A stretch of DNA of 64,000 nt from Rikenellaceae bacterium (GTDB lineage: Bacteria > Bacteroidota > Bacteroidia > Bacteroidales > Rikenellaceae): NCBI GenBank assembly GCA_015059905.1, contig SUZN01000007.1, positions 62,001 to 126,000 on the forward strand. Reading direction: 5' to 3'. The stretch's first letter is position 1. Each line of letters opens with the position of its first letter. The notes under the pieces were generated by a model, which was not told where the DNA came from, did no database searches, and was given only the letters and a program-made list of their open reading frames with translations. A program made the position numbers and the translations under genes. Below are positions 24,990-33,742 of this stretch, in pieces.

Positions 24990-26747
24990 TTATTTTGAGA
25001 GTTGATTATTTACTGTCTGCTCGATCTGGCTCTTATACTCGTAGAACTTCTCGCTCTGCCACTCTGAATAGTTCATCTGGCGGAAGAGGTTGATAAGACC
25101 CTTGAAGAAGCGTGAGCAAGCCTCGAAATCAGTGAAATCAAAATCCTTGCGGCATACATCCAATACCATCTCATACATCATCTTCTGACGCTCCAGAGGA
25201 CAGTTTGCATCGATGTCATCGAAGGCATCCTGCTGAAGGATCACGAAGTCGATAAGCTCCGACTTCCAGAAACGCTCGTGGTATGATACTGGTACACCGT
25301 CATCACCCAAGATGTTGATCTGGTCGTTAGCCTCCTTACCACGCTGTACGATAGTCTTACCCTCGTAAACGGTGTTCACCCAATTCTTACCGATGTGCTC
25401 ATCGAGGTAAGATGCAACCTCGGGATACTCCAGATACTTTGAGTAAGAGTCCAGAGGGTCGATAGCTGGGTAACGCTTTGAGTCGGCACGACCCTGTGAG
25501 AGGGCGTAGAAACAACGGGCAGCCTTCTTTGTTGACTCTGTCACAGGCTCCTTGAGGTTACCACCCGCAGGTGACACGGTACCGAGGAATGTTACAGAAC
25601 CTGTCTGACCGTTGTTGAGCTTAACCAGACCAGCACGAGAGTAGAAGTTAGAGATGATAGCCGACAAGTCCATTGGGAAGGCATCCTGACCTGGAAGCTC
25701 CTCCAAACGGTTTGACATCTCACGCAGAGCCTGTGCCCAACGTGATGTAGAGTCAGCCATAACCAGCACCTTCAGACCCATCGCACGGTAGTACTCACCG
25801 ATTGTCATACCTGTATAAACTGACGCCTCACGCGCAGCAACGGGCATATTTGATGTGTTACAGATGATGATTGTACGCTCCATCAGCTTGTGACCTGTAC
25901 GAGAGTCGATAAGCTCTGGGAACTCGGCAAAAATCTCCACAACCTCATTTGCACGCTCACCGCAAGCAACGATGATAATCACATCGGCATCAGCCTGCTT
26001 TGAGATAGCGTGCTGAAGCACTGTCTTACCAGCACCGAATGGGCCAGGGATAAAACCTGTACCACCCTCTGCCAATGGGTTGAAGGTATCGATAGCACGA
26101 ACACCTGTCTCCATCACGCGTGATGGACGAGGCTTCTCGGTGTAGCAACGCACAGCCTGCTTGACAGGCCACTTCTGCACCATAGTAATCTTATACTCGT
26201 TGCCATCCTTATCCTCAACAACGGCTACTGTGTCGGTAACCTTATACTCACCAGCCTTCACTACACTCTTCACGGTGTATGCGCCCTGCATAATGAAAGG
26301 AACCATAATCTTGTGGGCAACCCACTGCTCCTTAACCTCGCCGAGCCAATCGCCAGCGGTTACCTTGTCGCCAGCCTTTGCCAGAGGAGTGAACTCCCAC
26401 GTTGCATCGAAATCGATTGGGTCAGTGATAGAACCACGGTTGATAAACAGACCCTCCATCTTCTCCAAATCGTTCTGCAGACCGTCATAGTTCTTTGACA
26501 AAAGACCTGGAGCCAGAGTTGCCTCCAACATATGACCAAGGAACTCAACCTTGTCGCCAATCTTCAAGCCTCGGGTACTGTCATACACCTGCACATAGGC
26601 GTCATCGCCTACGACCTTGATGACCTCCGCCATCATTCGGGTATCACCGCAATACACATAGCAGATCTCATTCTGACCCACCGCGCCATCGACCTTCACG
26701 ATCACGATGTTAGAGATGATACCGTTTACACGTCCTAAAGTTTTCAT
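24990..26747 (-). CDS. ntpA: V/A-type ATPase catalytic subunit A
   Basis: A 585-residue catalytic subunit. The P-loop GPFGAGKT is at residues 235-242, preceded by the roughly 90-residue non-homologous insertion characteristic of V/A-type A subunits (about 110-200). The catalytic Glu lies in VACGERANEVVEIF, and the Walker-B/arginine region is VLVMADSTSRWAQALREMS. The sequence is full length with no missing catalytic residue. It follows the DUF2764 gene by 14 bp. Confidence 0.97.
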   Translation of the reverse strand: MKTLGRVNGIISNIVIVKVDGAVGQNEICYVYCGDTRMMAEVIKVVGDDAYVQVYDSTRGLKIGDKVEFLGHMLEATLAPGLLSKNYDGLQNDLEKMEGLFINRGSITDPIDFDATWEFTPLAKAGDKVTAGDWLGEVKEQWVAHKIMVPFIMQGAYTVKSVVKAGEYKVTDTVAVVEDKDGNEYKITMVQKWPVKQAVRCYTEKPRPSRVMETGVRAIDTFNPLAEGGTGFIPGPFGAGKTVLQHAISKQADADVIIIVACGERANEVVEIFAEFPELIDSRTGHKLMERTIIICNTSNMPVAAREASVYTGMTIGEYYRAMGLKVLVMADSTSRWAQALREMSNRLEELPGQDAFPMDLSAIISNFYSRAGLVKLNNGQTGSVTFLGTVSPAGGNLKEPVTESTKKAARCFYALSQGRADSKRYPAIDPLDSYSKYLEYPEVASYLDEHIGKNWVNTVYEGKTIVQRGKEANDQINILGDDGVPVSYHERFWKSELIDFVILQQDAFDDIDANCPLERQKMMYEMVLDVCRKDFDFTDFEACSRFFKGLINLFRQMNYSEWQSEKFYEYKSQIEQTVNNQLSK

Positions 26748-26761
26748 TTATATAGTTTTTA

Positions 26762-27613
26762 TTATTTATTTACCAACTCCTTACTATCGAGTTCAGCGAG
26801 TATGCGCTTAAACATCTCGCGACCAAGTTTCTCATCGAGCTTCGCCCAACGAGCAACAATATTCACACGCACTAGGTACGAAAGGATTGCATTGATATCG
26901 AAGTAGCTCTGCGCTGCCAGATTGACAGCCTGCTCCCAACGGATAAGATCAATCTTATGCTCCTTCTCTACCATATTGCTCTCGTCGTTCACCGCAGCAA
27001 TCACCGCATCGATGTATGGCAACTCGCCACGCAGACCGAAATCGGCAGCCGATGAACGCTCCAGCTGCTCAACAATATCGCCCTTACCTACCGTAACGGT
27101 GTCGATGGCTCTGTCGAGTGTGCGAGCTACCGCCGCAGCCGAGATATTACGCAGCGTACGGTCGAACTGCGCCCAAGCCTTCAGGAAGCTGCTTGACGAG
27201 TGCTGACACTCATCGTAGTACGCCTCCAACAGCAGACGCTCAAAACCTGCCGAGAGATCCATCGCTTTTGCCCACTCGTTATCCTCCGACGACTCCTCCG
27301 CAGCCAAGGCAAATGCCTTAACCACACGAGCCATACGCGCTGGCAACAGCTTTGGCTCCGAAAGCTCCGCATCCAAATCCTCTGCGGCAATCGTGCCCAG
27401 CTCATTGTATGAGGCTCTGCCAGCACGACGAGCTATCAGGTTTTCACAATCATAGTAGCCATACATCAGGCGTACAACCTTGGCATCCGCTGCAGAGAGT
27501 TCCTCCAGAATCTCCTCAACGATAGCCTTCGCATCGAAGCCTTTGGTATCGGCATCGAGCGTGTACTCCTTCAGACCAGCTACTAAACAATAATAATTCT
27601 TATTTCCGAACAT
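26762..27613 (-). CDS. DUF2764 protein of the V/A-type ATPase operon
   Basis: A 283-residue helical cytosolic protein (NYYCLVAGLKEYTLD at the start). In Bacteroidota, spirochaetes and chlamydiae this family sits in the same place between subunits E and A, where a subunit C would otherwise be expected, so a stalk or C-like role is often suspected. I see no membrane segment or enzyme motif. Six bases separate it from subunit E and fourteen from subunit A. Confidence 0.85.
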   Translation of the reverse strand: MFGNKNYYCLVAGLKEYTLDADTKGFDAKAIVEEILEELSAADAKVVRLMYGYYDCENLIARRAGRASYNELGTIAAEDLDAELSEPKLLPARMARVVKAFALAAEESSEDNEWAKAMDLSAGFERLLLEAYYDECQHSSSSFLKAWAQFDRTLRNISAAAVARTLDRAIDTVTVGKGDIVEQLERSSAADFGLRGELPYIDAVIAAVNDESNMVEKEHKIDLIRWEQAVNLAAQSYFDINAILSYLVRVNIVARWAKLDEKLGREMFKRILAELDSKELVNK

Positions 27614-27619
27614 AGGAAC

Positions 27620-28231
27620 TTATGCCTTAAAGATAAGTTGAGCCACCTTCTCGCGCAAATAGCTGCTAATCAAAGCCTCGAAGCTCTCGTCAGAGAATGA
27701 GATGTAGTAACCACCATTCTTCTCACCCACCTTGAAGCCTGACTTAACCTCGGCAGAGTAACCTACCTCAACGCCCTCCTTCAAGAGTGCTGCGGCAGCC
27801 GCTGCAAATGACTTGTCAAGCTCCGCCTTCTTTGCCTCTGGCAACATAGCTGAAAGCTCAACCTTTGCACCGTTGTTCCAATTCTTGGCAACTGCAAGCA
27901 ACATCTCCTTGATGAAAGATGCATCAACATTTGCGCTCTTAACGCCCTCGCTTGTTGTCTTTGCGACAATCAGAGTCTCAATCTCTGCCTTAATCTTTGC
28001 CACAGCCTGCTTGCCTGCAAGCGAAATCTCTGTCATTGCGTTTTTCTCAACGTCTGCAGCCTTATCCTCGGCAGCAGCTACGATAGAGGCAGCCTGCGCC
28101 TGGGCTTCTGCCACAATCTTTTGAGCCTTGCTCTTTGCCTCGGCTACGAGTGAGTCGGCCTCTGCGCGACCCTTCTCCAAACCCTGCTGATAGAGCTTAT
28201 CGGTCAGCTCCTGAAGTTTTGTATTTCCCAT
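27620..28231 (-). CDS. ntpE: V/A-type ATPase peripheral-stalk subunit E
   Basis: A 203-residue first gene of the operon. The N-terminal half is a long Ala/Glu/Lys-rich helix (ADSLVAEAKSKAQKIVAEAQ; VAAAEDKAADVEK) that forms the peripheral stalk coiled coil, and the C-terminal globular part ends LISSYLREKVAQLIFKA. No gene for the usual H/G partner of E is visible nearby. An 80-nt leader separates it from the predicted transcription start. Confidence 0.88.
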   Translation of the reverse strand: MGNTKLQELTDKLYQQGLEKGRAEADSLVAEAKSKAQKIVAEAQAQAASIVAAAEDKAADVEKNAMTEISLAGKQAVAKIKAEIETLIVAKTTSEGVKSANVDASFIKEMLLAVAKNWNNGAKVELSAMLPEAKKAELDKSFAAAAAALLKEGVEVGYSAEVKSGFKVGEKNGGYYISFSDESFEALISSYLREKVAQLIFKA

Positions 28232-28317
28232 AGATTTTATAATATTTATTTACGATTATTTTGTCTGTTTTTGGTCATATTATGCATCTGTGATACATAT
28301 ATATATTTATTCGCTCG

Positions 28318-28347
28318 CAAAGATAATACATTTATCTACTCCACCAA
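28318..28347 (-). promoter_or_regulatory. Promoter of the V-ATPase operon
   Basis: On the minus strand TTG (28345-28347), a 19-bp spacer and TATCTTTG (28318-28325). Transcription should begin near 28311. The roughly 80-nt AT-rich leader shows no convincing structure. Confidence 0.7.
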
Positions 28348-28492
28348 AATTTGAAAACTCTTTTTCGAACACTCTTTCCTAACAATGTTACATTTTTCAC
28401 ACTTCGGCACCTGTTTTCAGCAAAAAACGCACACTCATTTGCAGCAGAAGCCGTTTTTTCATAAAAACCTACGCCTAAAAGAAATTATTTTA

Positions 28493-28500
28493 TATCTTTG
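28493..28500 (+). promoter_or_regulatory. TATCTTTG -7 box of the GH16 pseudogene
   Basis: The box lies 22 bp before the GTG at 28523. It rules out the in-frame ATG at 28385, which would be upstream of the transcription start. No clear -33 element. Confidence 0.55.
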
Positions 28501-28522
28501 TACAAACCTAAAACCTCGCATT

Positions 28523-29329
28523 GTGAATAAAAAATCAATATTTATTATCTGTTTATTGATGCTCTCATTCATATCAATTTCTGCTGTGGCGCAAGACTAC
28601 AAAAAGCAACGCCCACAGAAAGAGTGGAGGCTGGTATGGAAAGATGAATTCAAGGGTAAAAGACTCGACCCGAAATCGTGGAAAAGATGCGAAGCGGGAG
28701 GCGCTGACTGGATGCGTCATATGTCGCCCTTGGACTCGCTCTGCAAGGTAAAAAACGGAGTGCTTGAGCTATGGGGAGTTGTAACGCCCGAGGGATTGAA
28801 CGAGAGCCGACCATACATCACAGGCGGAGTTTACAGTGAGGGGTTGCGCTCGGCAAAAAATGGTCGTTTTGAGATTCGCGCACGCTTCGATTGCGCGCAG
28901 GGCTTCTGGCCTGCCATCTGGCTTATGCCAGACGTAAAAACACCATAGCCAACAGGGGGCGAGATTGACATTATGGAGCATCTGAATTTTGACGATATAG
29001 CATACCAGACCGTACATTCGTCACACACCTATTACCAGCGTGAGCCAAAGAGCAAGAACAGCCAGACAACACCTATCGACAAGAGCAGTTTCAATATCTA
29101 CTCAGTCGAGGTAAGCGACTCGGAGATAACATTTTACATCAACAACACAAAGACATTCACATACTCAAAGATGGAGCCTACACCCGAGGGTCAGTTTCCC
29201 TTTGCCGACCATCCATTCTACATCATTCTCTCGGCTCAATTGGGTGGCAGTTGGGTAGGCAAAGTAAACCCCGACGACCTGCCTGTAAAGATGGAGATTG
29301 ACTATGTGAAATTCTACGAAAAAAGATAA
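28523..29329 (+). pseudogene. GH16 beta-glucanase-type glycosidase interrupted by one in-frame stop
   Basis: Starting at GTG 28523 the frame encodes a signal peptide (SIFIICLLMLSFISISAVAQ) and the first half of a GH16 jelly roll (EWRLVWKDEFKGKRLDPKSW, FEIRARFDCAQGFWPAIWLMP). A TAG at 28946-28948 then stops it. The same frame continues without any shift into PTGGEIDIMEHLN, the GH16 catalytic box with both Glu residues, and on to YVKFYEKR at 29329. The family normally has Trp at this place, so a single TGG-to-TAG change explains it. Without read-through the product lacks the active site. A sequencing error or suppressor tRNA is the alternative. Confidence 0.88.
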
Positions 29330-29355
29330 AATTCAAGCATTAAACTACAACCTAT

Positions 29356-32010
29356 ATGAAGCGTACATTAAAGAGTTTATTAGCAGCAATCTGCCTACTC
29401 GCCGTAGCGAGTACAAACAGCAATGCGTGGGCTGCATCTCGCCTTACAATCAACGATTTGAAATGCGAAAACCTCAAATCTCCGCTGGCGATTGACAACA
29501 CCTCGCCACACTTCAGCTGGAAGATGTACAGTTCCCGAAATGGAGCCTCCACATCGGCTTATCAAATTATCGTTGCAAGCTCGTTAAAGAAGCTCAACGA
29601 GAAAAATGCTGACTTATGGAACAGCGGAAAGGTGGAGAGCGACGAGTCAATAAATATCAAATATGATGGAAAGGCTCTCTCATCCCGTTCGCAGGGATGG
29701 TGGAAAGTGAGGGTGTGGGACAACTCGGGCAAGCCCTCTAAATGGAGCGAGCCAGCATCGTTTGGCGTGGGTCTGCTTGCCGAGAGCGACTGGTCAGCAG
29801 AGGCTCGTTTCATAGGCATCAACCAGCCCGAAAAGAGTAATAACAAACATATTGCTCCGCTCTTTAGAAAACAATTCAGCTACACACCCAACAAACAGCG
29901 CGTATTGCTTCACGTCAATTCACTCGGATACCACGAAGCATATGTCAATGGCGTGGCGGTATCGACTGCAGTGCTCAACCCTGCGGTAAGCGAATTCCGC
30001 AAGCGTTCATTGATTGTAACATACGACGTTACCGACCTGCTCAAAAAGGGCGAGAACGAGCTGGTGATATGGGCTGGCATTGGGTGGTATCACAAGAGTG
30101 CGTTCGGCGTTGTTGAGGGTGGTCCTTATGTGCGTGCCCAGCTCGATAGAGTTGCCGACAATGGCAGTCACAAGGTATTGGCACAGACCGACAAGACGTG
30201 GCAGGCAGCAAACAGCGGTCGCTATTTTGTGGGGCCCAACTGGACATTCGGCGAGTTGATTGACGCAGCCTCGATGGTCAGCGACCTGAAGCCCGAGACA
30301 TTAAAATCACTTGATTGGCAGGCGGTTATCGAGGGCAAGGTTCCCGCATTGATTGCTTCGCAGCAGATGTGTGAGCCAAACGCTTTCTACCAGACTTTCA
30401 AGCCCGTAGCAACCTTCAAGATTGCCGATGACTGCTACATATATGATATGGGTCACGCGTTTGTAGGTTTCACCGAAATCAATATGCCTGTTGTAGAGAA
30501 GGGAAAGAGCGTAAAGATATATTACGAAGATTTCTACCTGAACAAGCCCGAAGATTTCAGGGATAGAGAGCAGTTTGCCGACACCTTTATCGGAGATGGT
30601 GAGAAGGAGATGGTATTCTCAAACAAATTCCAGTACAAGGCGTACAGATACCTAAAGATAAAGGGACTTAACGCAGAACTGGAGCCAGAGGCTATCACAG
30701 GACGTGCGATAACTACGGGCTACGATGGCGACTCCGAGTTTGAGTGCTCCGACAACGACATAAACGCCATTCACAATATGATACACAAGACCGTGAAGGC
30801 ACTCACCCTGGGTGGTTATATGGTCGATTGTCCCCATATTGAGCGTCTGGGCTATGGTGGTGACGGCAACGCCTCGACACCTACATTCCAGACAATGTTC
30901 AACGCCTCACCTCTCTACCTCAACTGGCTGACAGCCTGGGGTGACAGCCAGCGCGAGACGGGCGATATGCCTCACACAGCCCCCAACCCAATCAATGCAG
31001 GTGGAGGTCCTTTCTGGTGTGAGTTTATCGTCATTGCCTCTTGGCAAAGCTACTTGAATTATGGCGATACGCGTATGATGGAGCGTTTCTACCCACATAT
31101 GCAACGCTGGATAGGTTTCGCGGAGCGCAATATGAAGAATGGACTCCTCAAGCATTGGGGCGTTACCAAATATCGAAACTGGTACTTGGGCGACTGGGCG
31201 ACGCCAGACGGTATCGACCAGACAGCACCTCTTTCGATTGATGTGGTGAACAACTGCGTGATGTCGGAGAGCTATCTCACAATGTCGAAGATAGCCAACG
31301 TATTGGGTAAGAGCGCGGATGCAGCTATGTACCGCACCAAGCACCAGCAGCATAATGCGCTCATACATAAGACCTTCTTCGACCCTGCAAAGAAGAGCTA
31401 TTCGACTGGTACACAGATTGATTTGATTTACCCTATGTTTGTGGGTGCGACACCAAAGTCGGAGATAGAGTCAGTGGAGCAAACATTGTGGCAACACACC
31501 GAGAATATCTACAAGGGACACCTGGCAACAGGTCTTGTGGGTGTGCCAATAATCACGCAATGGGCTACACGCGAAGCCAAGGCGGAGCAGATGTACAATA
31601 TGCTCAAGAAACGCGAATACCCTGGCTACCTCTATATGCTGGACAACGGCGCAGACCTCACCTGGGAGCATTGGAATGGCGAGCGCAGCCATATCCACAA
31701 CTGCTACAACGGAATAGGCAGCTGGTTCTATCAGGCGTTGGGTGGCATCACCCCCGACGAGGCACAGCCTGGTTACAAGCATATCAACATCCGCCCACAA
31801 ATCGTCACCGAGATAGATTGGGTTAAGGTATCGAAAGATACGCCTTATGGAAGAGTGTCGGTAAATTGGGAGAAGAGTGGTGAGAATGTGGAGATAAACG
31901 TAGAGATTCCAGTCGGCAGCGCAGCCACACTCTACACTCCTGATGGCAAGAGCATTACGCTTCCTTCGGGCAACCACAGTGTAAGTTGCAAAATGACATC
32001 AAAAAATTAA
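29356..32010 (+). CDS. Secreted alpha-L-rhamnosidase, GH78
   Basis: An 884-residue periplasmic enzyme that removes terminal rhamnose, for example from pectin side chains or plant glycosides. Residues 1-27 are a signal peptide. Beta-sandwich domains occupy about 28-410 (LTINDLKCENLKSPLAID, the Bac_rhamnosid_N type). The (alpha/alpha)6 barrel carries the catalytic block DCPHIERLGYGGDGN near residue 490, and a C-terminal beta domain ends the protein. It begins 26 bp after the GH16 pseudogene, so the two were probably one glycan-utilisation transcript. No SusC/SusD pair is present. Confidence 0.92.
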   Translation: MKRTLKSLLAAICLLAVASTNSNAWAASRLTINDLKCENLKSPLAIDNTSPHFSWKMYSSRNGASTSAYQIIVASSLKKLNEKNADLWNSGKVESDESINIKYDGKALSSRSQGWWKVRVWDNSGKPSKWSEPASFGVGLLAESDWSAEARFIGINQPEKSNNKHIAPLFRKQFSYTPNKQRVLLHVNSLGYHEAYVNGVAVSTAVLNPAVSEFRKRSLIVTYDVTDLLKKGENELVIWAGIGWYHKSAFGVVEGGPYVRAQLDRVADNGSHKVLAQTDKTWQAANSGRYFVGPNWTFGELIDAASMVSDLKPETLKSLDWQAVIEGKVPALIASQQMCEPNAFYQTFKPVATFKIADDCYIYDMGHAFVGFTEINMPVVEKGKSVKIYYEDFYLNKPEDFRDREQFADTFIGDGEKEMVFSNKFQYKAYRYLKIKGLNAELEPEAITGRAITTGYDGDSEFECSDNDINAIHNMIHKTVKALTLGGYMVDCPHIERLGYGGDGNASTPTFQTMFNASPLYLNWLTAWGDSQRETGDMPHTAPNPINAGGGPFWCEFIVIASWQSYLNYGDTRMMERFYPHMQRWIGFAERNMKNGLLKHWGVTKYRNWYLGDWATPDGIDQTAPLSIDVVNNCVMSESYLTMSKIANVLGKSADAAMYRTKHQQHNALIHKTFFDPAKKSYSTGTQIDLIYPMFVGATPKSEIESVEQTLWQHTENIYKGHLATGLVGVPIITQWATREAKAEQMYNMLKKREYPGYLYMLDNGADLTWEHWNGERSHIHNCYNGIGSWFYQALGGITPDEAQPGYKHINIRPQIVTEIDWVKVSKDTPYGRVSVNWEKSGENVEINVEIPVGSAATLYTPDGKSITLPSGNHSVSCKMTSKN

Positions 32011-32027
32011 ACCCACAAAATAACAAA

Positions 32028-32059
32028 GAGGTTGTCCAACAATTTTGAAGGACAACCTC
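32028..32059. terminator. Perfect hairpin between convergent genes; AGGGTTGTCC family
   Basis: GAGGTTGTCC pairs perfectly with GGACAACCTC over a 12-nt loop. It lies 18 bp after the rhamnosidase stop and 68 bp beyond the DUF4301 stop, so it can serve both. T-runs on either side are short. Confidence 0.75.
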
Positions 32060-32126
32060 TTACTATTTTCAAAACTTCAATTCACATACCCAAGCCAGAT
32101 GCCAAAAGAGCATTGCTATGCGATTT

Positions 32127-33569
32127 TTAAGCCTCTGGTTGGTGCTCGGGACGTAACAAATCCTGCACAACCTTTACTGGCGAGAAAGTGGTGATTGGCA
32201 CCTCAACAAGCACCGTTGTCCACTTCGCCATAGCGCCGTTCCACAAGCCTGGCAACTCCTGCGCACGAAGCTCACGACCACCGCTTGACTTTGACGAGAT
32301 AAAACCTGTCGATGGGTCGGTGTATTGTGTCAAATCATACTTCTCACCATTTGCCTTACGCACACCACACACCAAATCTACTGGGTTAAAGTGGGTAGCC
32401 GACTTCATCAGGTGAATATCCTCGGGTGCAATCTGGCTTGACTCGGCAATCTGCAACGACTCAATACCCCCCTCACCTGCAACCCAGAAAGGACCACCGC
32501 CTGGCTCACCCTGATTTAGCACCACACCACAGACGCGGATAGGTCTATCAAGCAACGCCTTGAGTGTCTGCGCTGTATATTCCTCGGGCAACTTAACGCA
32601 CAATTTATCCTCAACAAAACGAGCAACCTCCACCACATCTGCACTACCCTGCTCCAGCTGCTGAAGATATGCAAATGCCTGCTGCTGAAGTCCGAGCAGT
32701 ACGCCCGCCAATGCCTTCTTGTAGGTAATTGTATCGCTACGACGTGCATCGGTTGTCACATTATCAATATTCTTCACAAAGATTACATCCGCCTCAATAT
32801 CGTTCAAATTCTCAATCAACGCACCGTGACCCGCAGGGCGGAACAGAAGTTTACCCTCATCTGTGCGGAATGGAGTATTGTCGGGATTGACGGCAATGGT
32901 GTCGGTCGAAGGCTTCTGCACCGAGAATGAAATGTCGTACTTCACACCGAAACGCTGCTCGTAATATGGCAGGCGCTCCTTCAAAAGCGACTCAAAACCA
33001 GCCTGGTGCTCCTTTGACACAGTGAAATGGATACGCACTTTATTGCCTCGGCGAGCGTACGTCGCACCCTCAACCAAATGCTCCTCGACAGCCTTGCGGT
33101 TGCCGTCGGCATAGGCATGGAAGGTAACCAAGCCCTTTGGCTTTGAGCCGTAGTCAAGACCCGTCTTGATGATAGCCTCCACAATCTCCTCCTCGGGTGA
33201 ATCGGGCACGATATACTCCTTCAACTCATCCCAGAAGGCAAACTTCTCGATATTATCGAGCAGACGCTCAATGCCTGGGGTGTATTTATCCTCATTAACA
33301 AACTCAAAGAGCTCCTTGAACATTCTGGTAGCCGCACCCGATGCTGGCACAAATTTAACAACATCCAGCTCGTCAGCCGCCTTGTCATAATATTTAACTG
33401 CCGCCTCAACCTCCTTGGCATCGAGTCTCAAGACTCCATCACCAACAGATGCGGCACGCACCACCTTCAAGAATGGGAAACCCTGACGAAAATTCTCAAT
33501 CTGACGCTCCACCTGCTCCTTGCAAAGACCGTGTAGCTCGATTTGTGACAAATCCTCCTTTGTAAACAT
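32127..33569 (-). CDS. DUF4301 family protein
   Basis: A 480-residue cytosolic protein. The sequence matches what I know of the Bacteroidota-specific DUF4301 family (KFVPASGAATRMFKELFEF; GHGALIENLNDIEADVIFVKNIDNV). The first block resembles sugar-phosphate nucleotidyltransferase-like or nucleotide-binding loops, but no reaction is established. It stands alone, convergent with the rhamnosidase gene. There is no signal peptide. Confidence 0.85.
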   Translation of the reverse strand: MFTKEDLSQIELHGLCKEQVERQIENFRQGFPFLKVVRAASVGDGVLRLDAKEVEAAVKYYDKAADELDVVKFVPASGAATRMFKELFEFVNEDKYTPGIERLLDNIEKFAFWDELKEYIVPDSPEEEIVEAIIKTGLDYGSKPKGLVTFHAYADGNRKAVEEHLVEGATYARRGNKVRIHFTVSKEHQAGFESLLKERLPYYEQRFGVKYDISFSVQKPSTDTIAVNPDNTPFRTDEGKLLFRPAGHGALIENLNDIEADVIFVKNIDNVTTDARRSDTITYKKALAGVLLGLQQQAFAYLQQLEQGSADVVEVARFVEDKLCVKLPEEYTAQTLKALLDRPIRVCGVVLNQGEPGGGPFWVAGEGGIESLQIAESSQIAPEDIHLMKSATHFNPVDLVCGVRKANGEKYDLTQYTDPSTGFISSKSSGGRELRAQELPGLWNGAMAKWTTVLVEVPITTFSPVKVVQDLLRPEHQPEA

Positions 33570-33662
33570 ATCTTTATTGAATTTTAATAATTTTTACTGC
33601 TTTCGAGGGGCAAAAAAGTGACCCCACAAACAAAAAAGTAGTCAAAATTACGAAAAGTTTTC

Positions 33663-33670
33663 TAACTTTG
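33663..33670 (+). promoter_or_regulatory. TAACTTTG -7 box upstream of the tricorn-like protease operon
   Basis: The box lies 72 bp before the ATG at 33743; a -33 element is not evident. It is the last good promoter box before a run of tightly spaced plus-strand genes reaching 41723. Confidence 0.5.
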
Positions 33671-33742
33671 TCGAAAATGCGTATTATTTTTCATCCTTAA
33701 AAGGATGATTAGAGACAGAGAAAATACAAAAACTACATAATT

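Noticed and set aside
28385..28522. Start of the GH16 gene at ATG 28385
   Set aside because: A promoter box at 28493-28500 lies downstream of it, and the signal peptide begins at GTG 28523.
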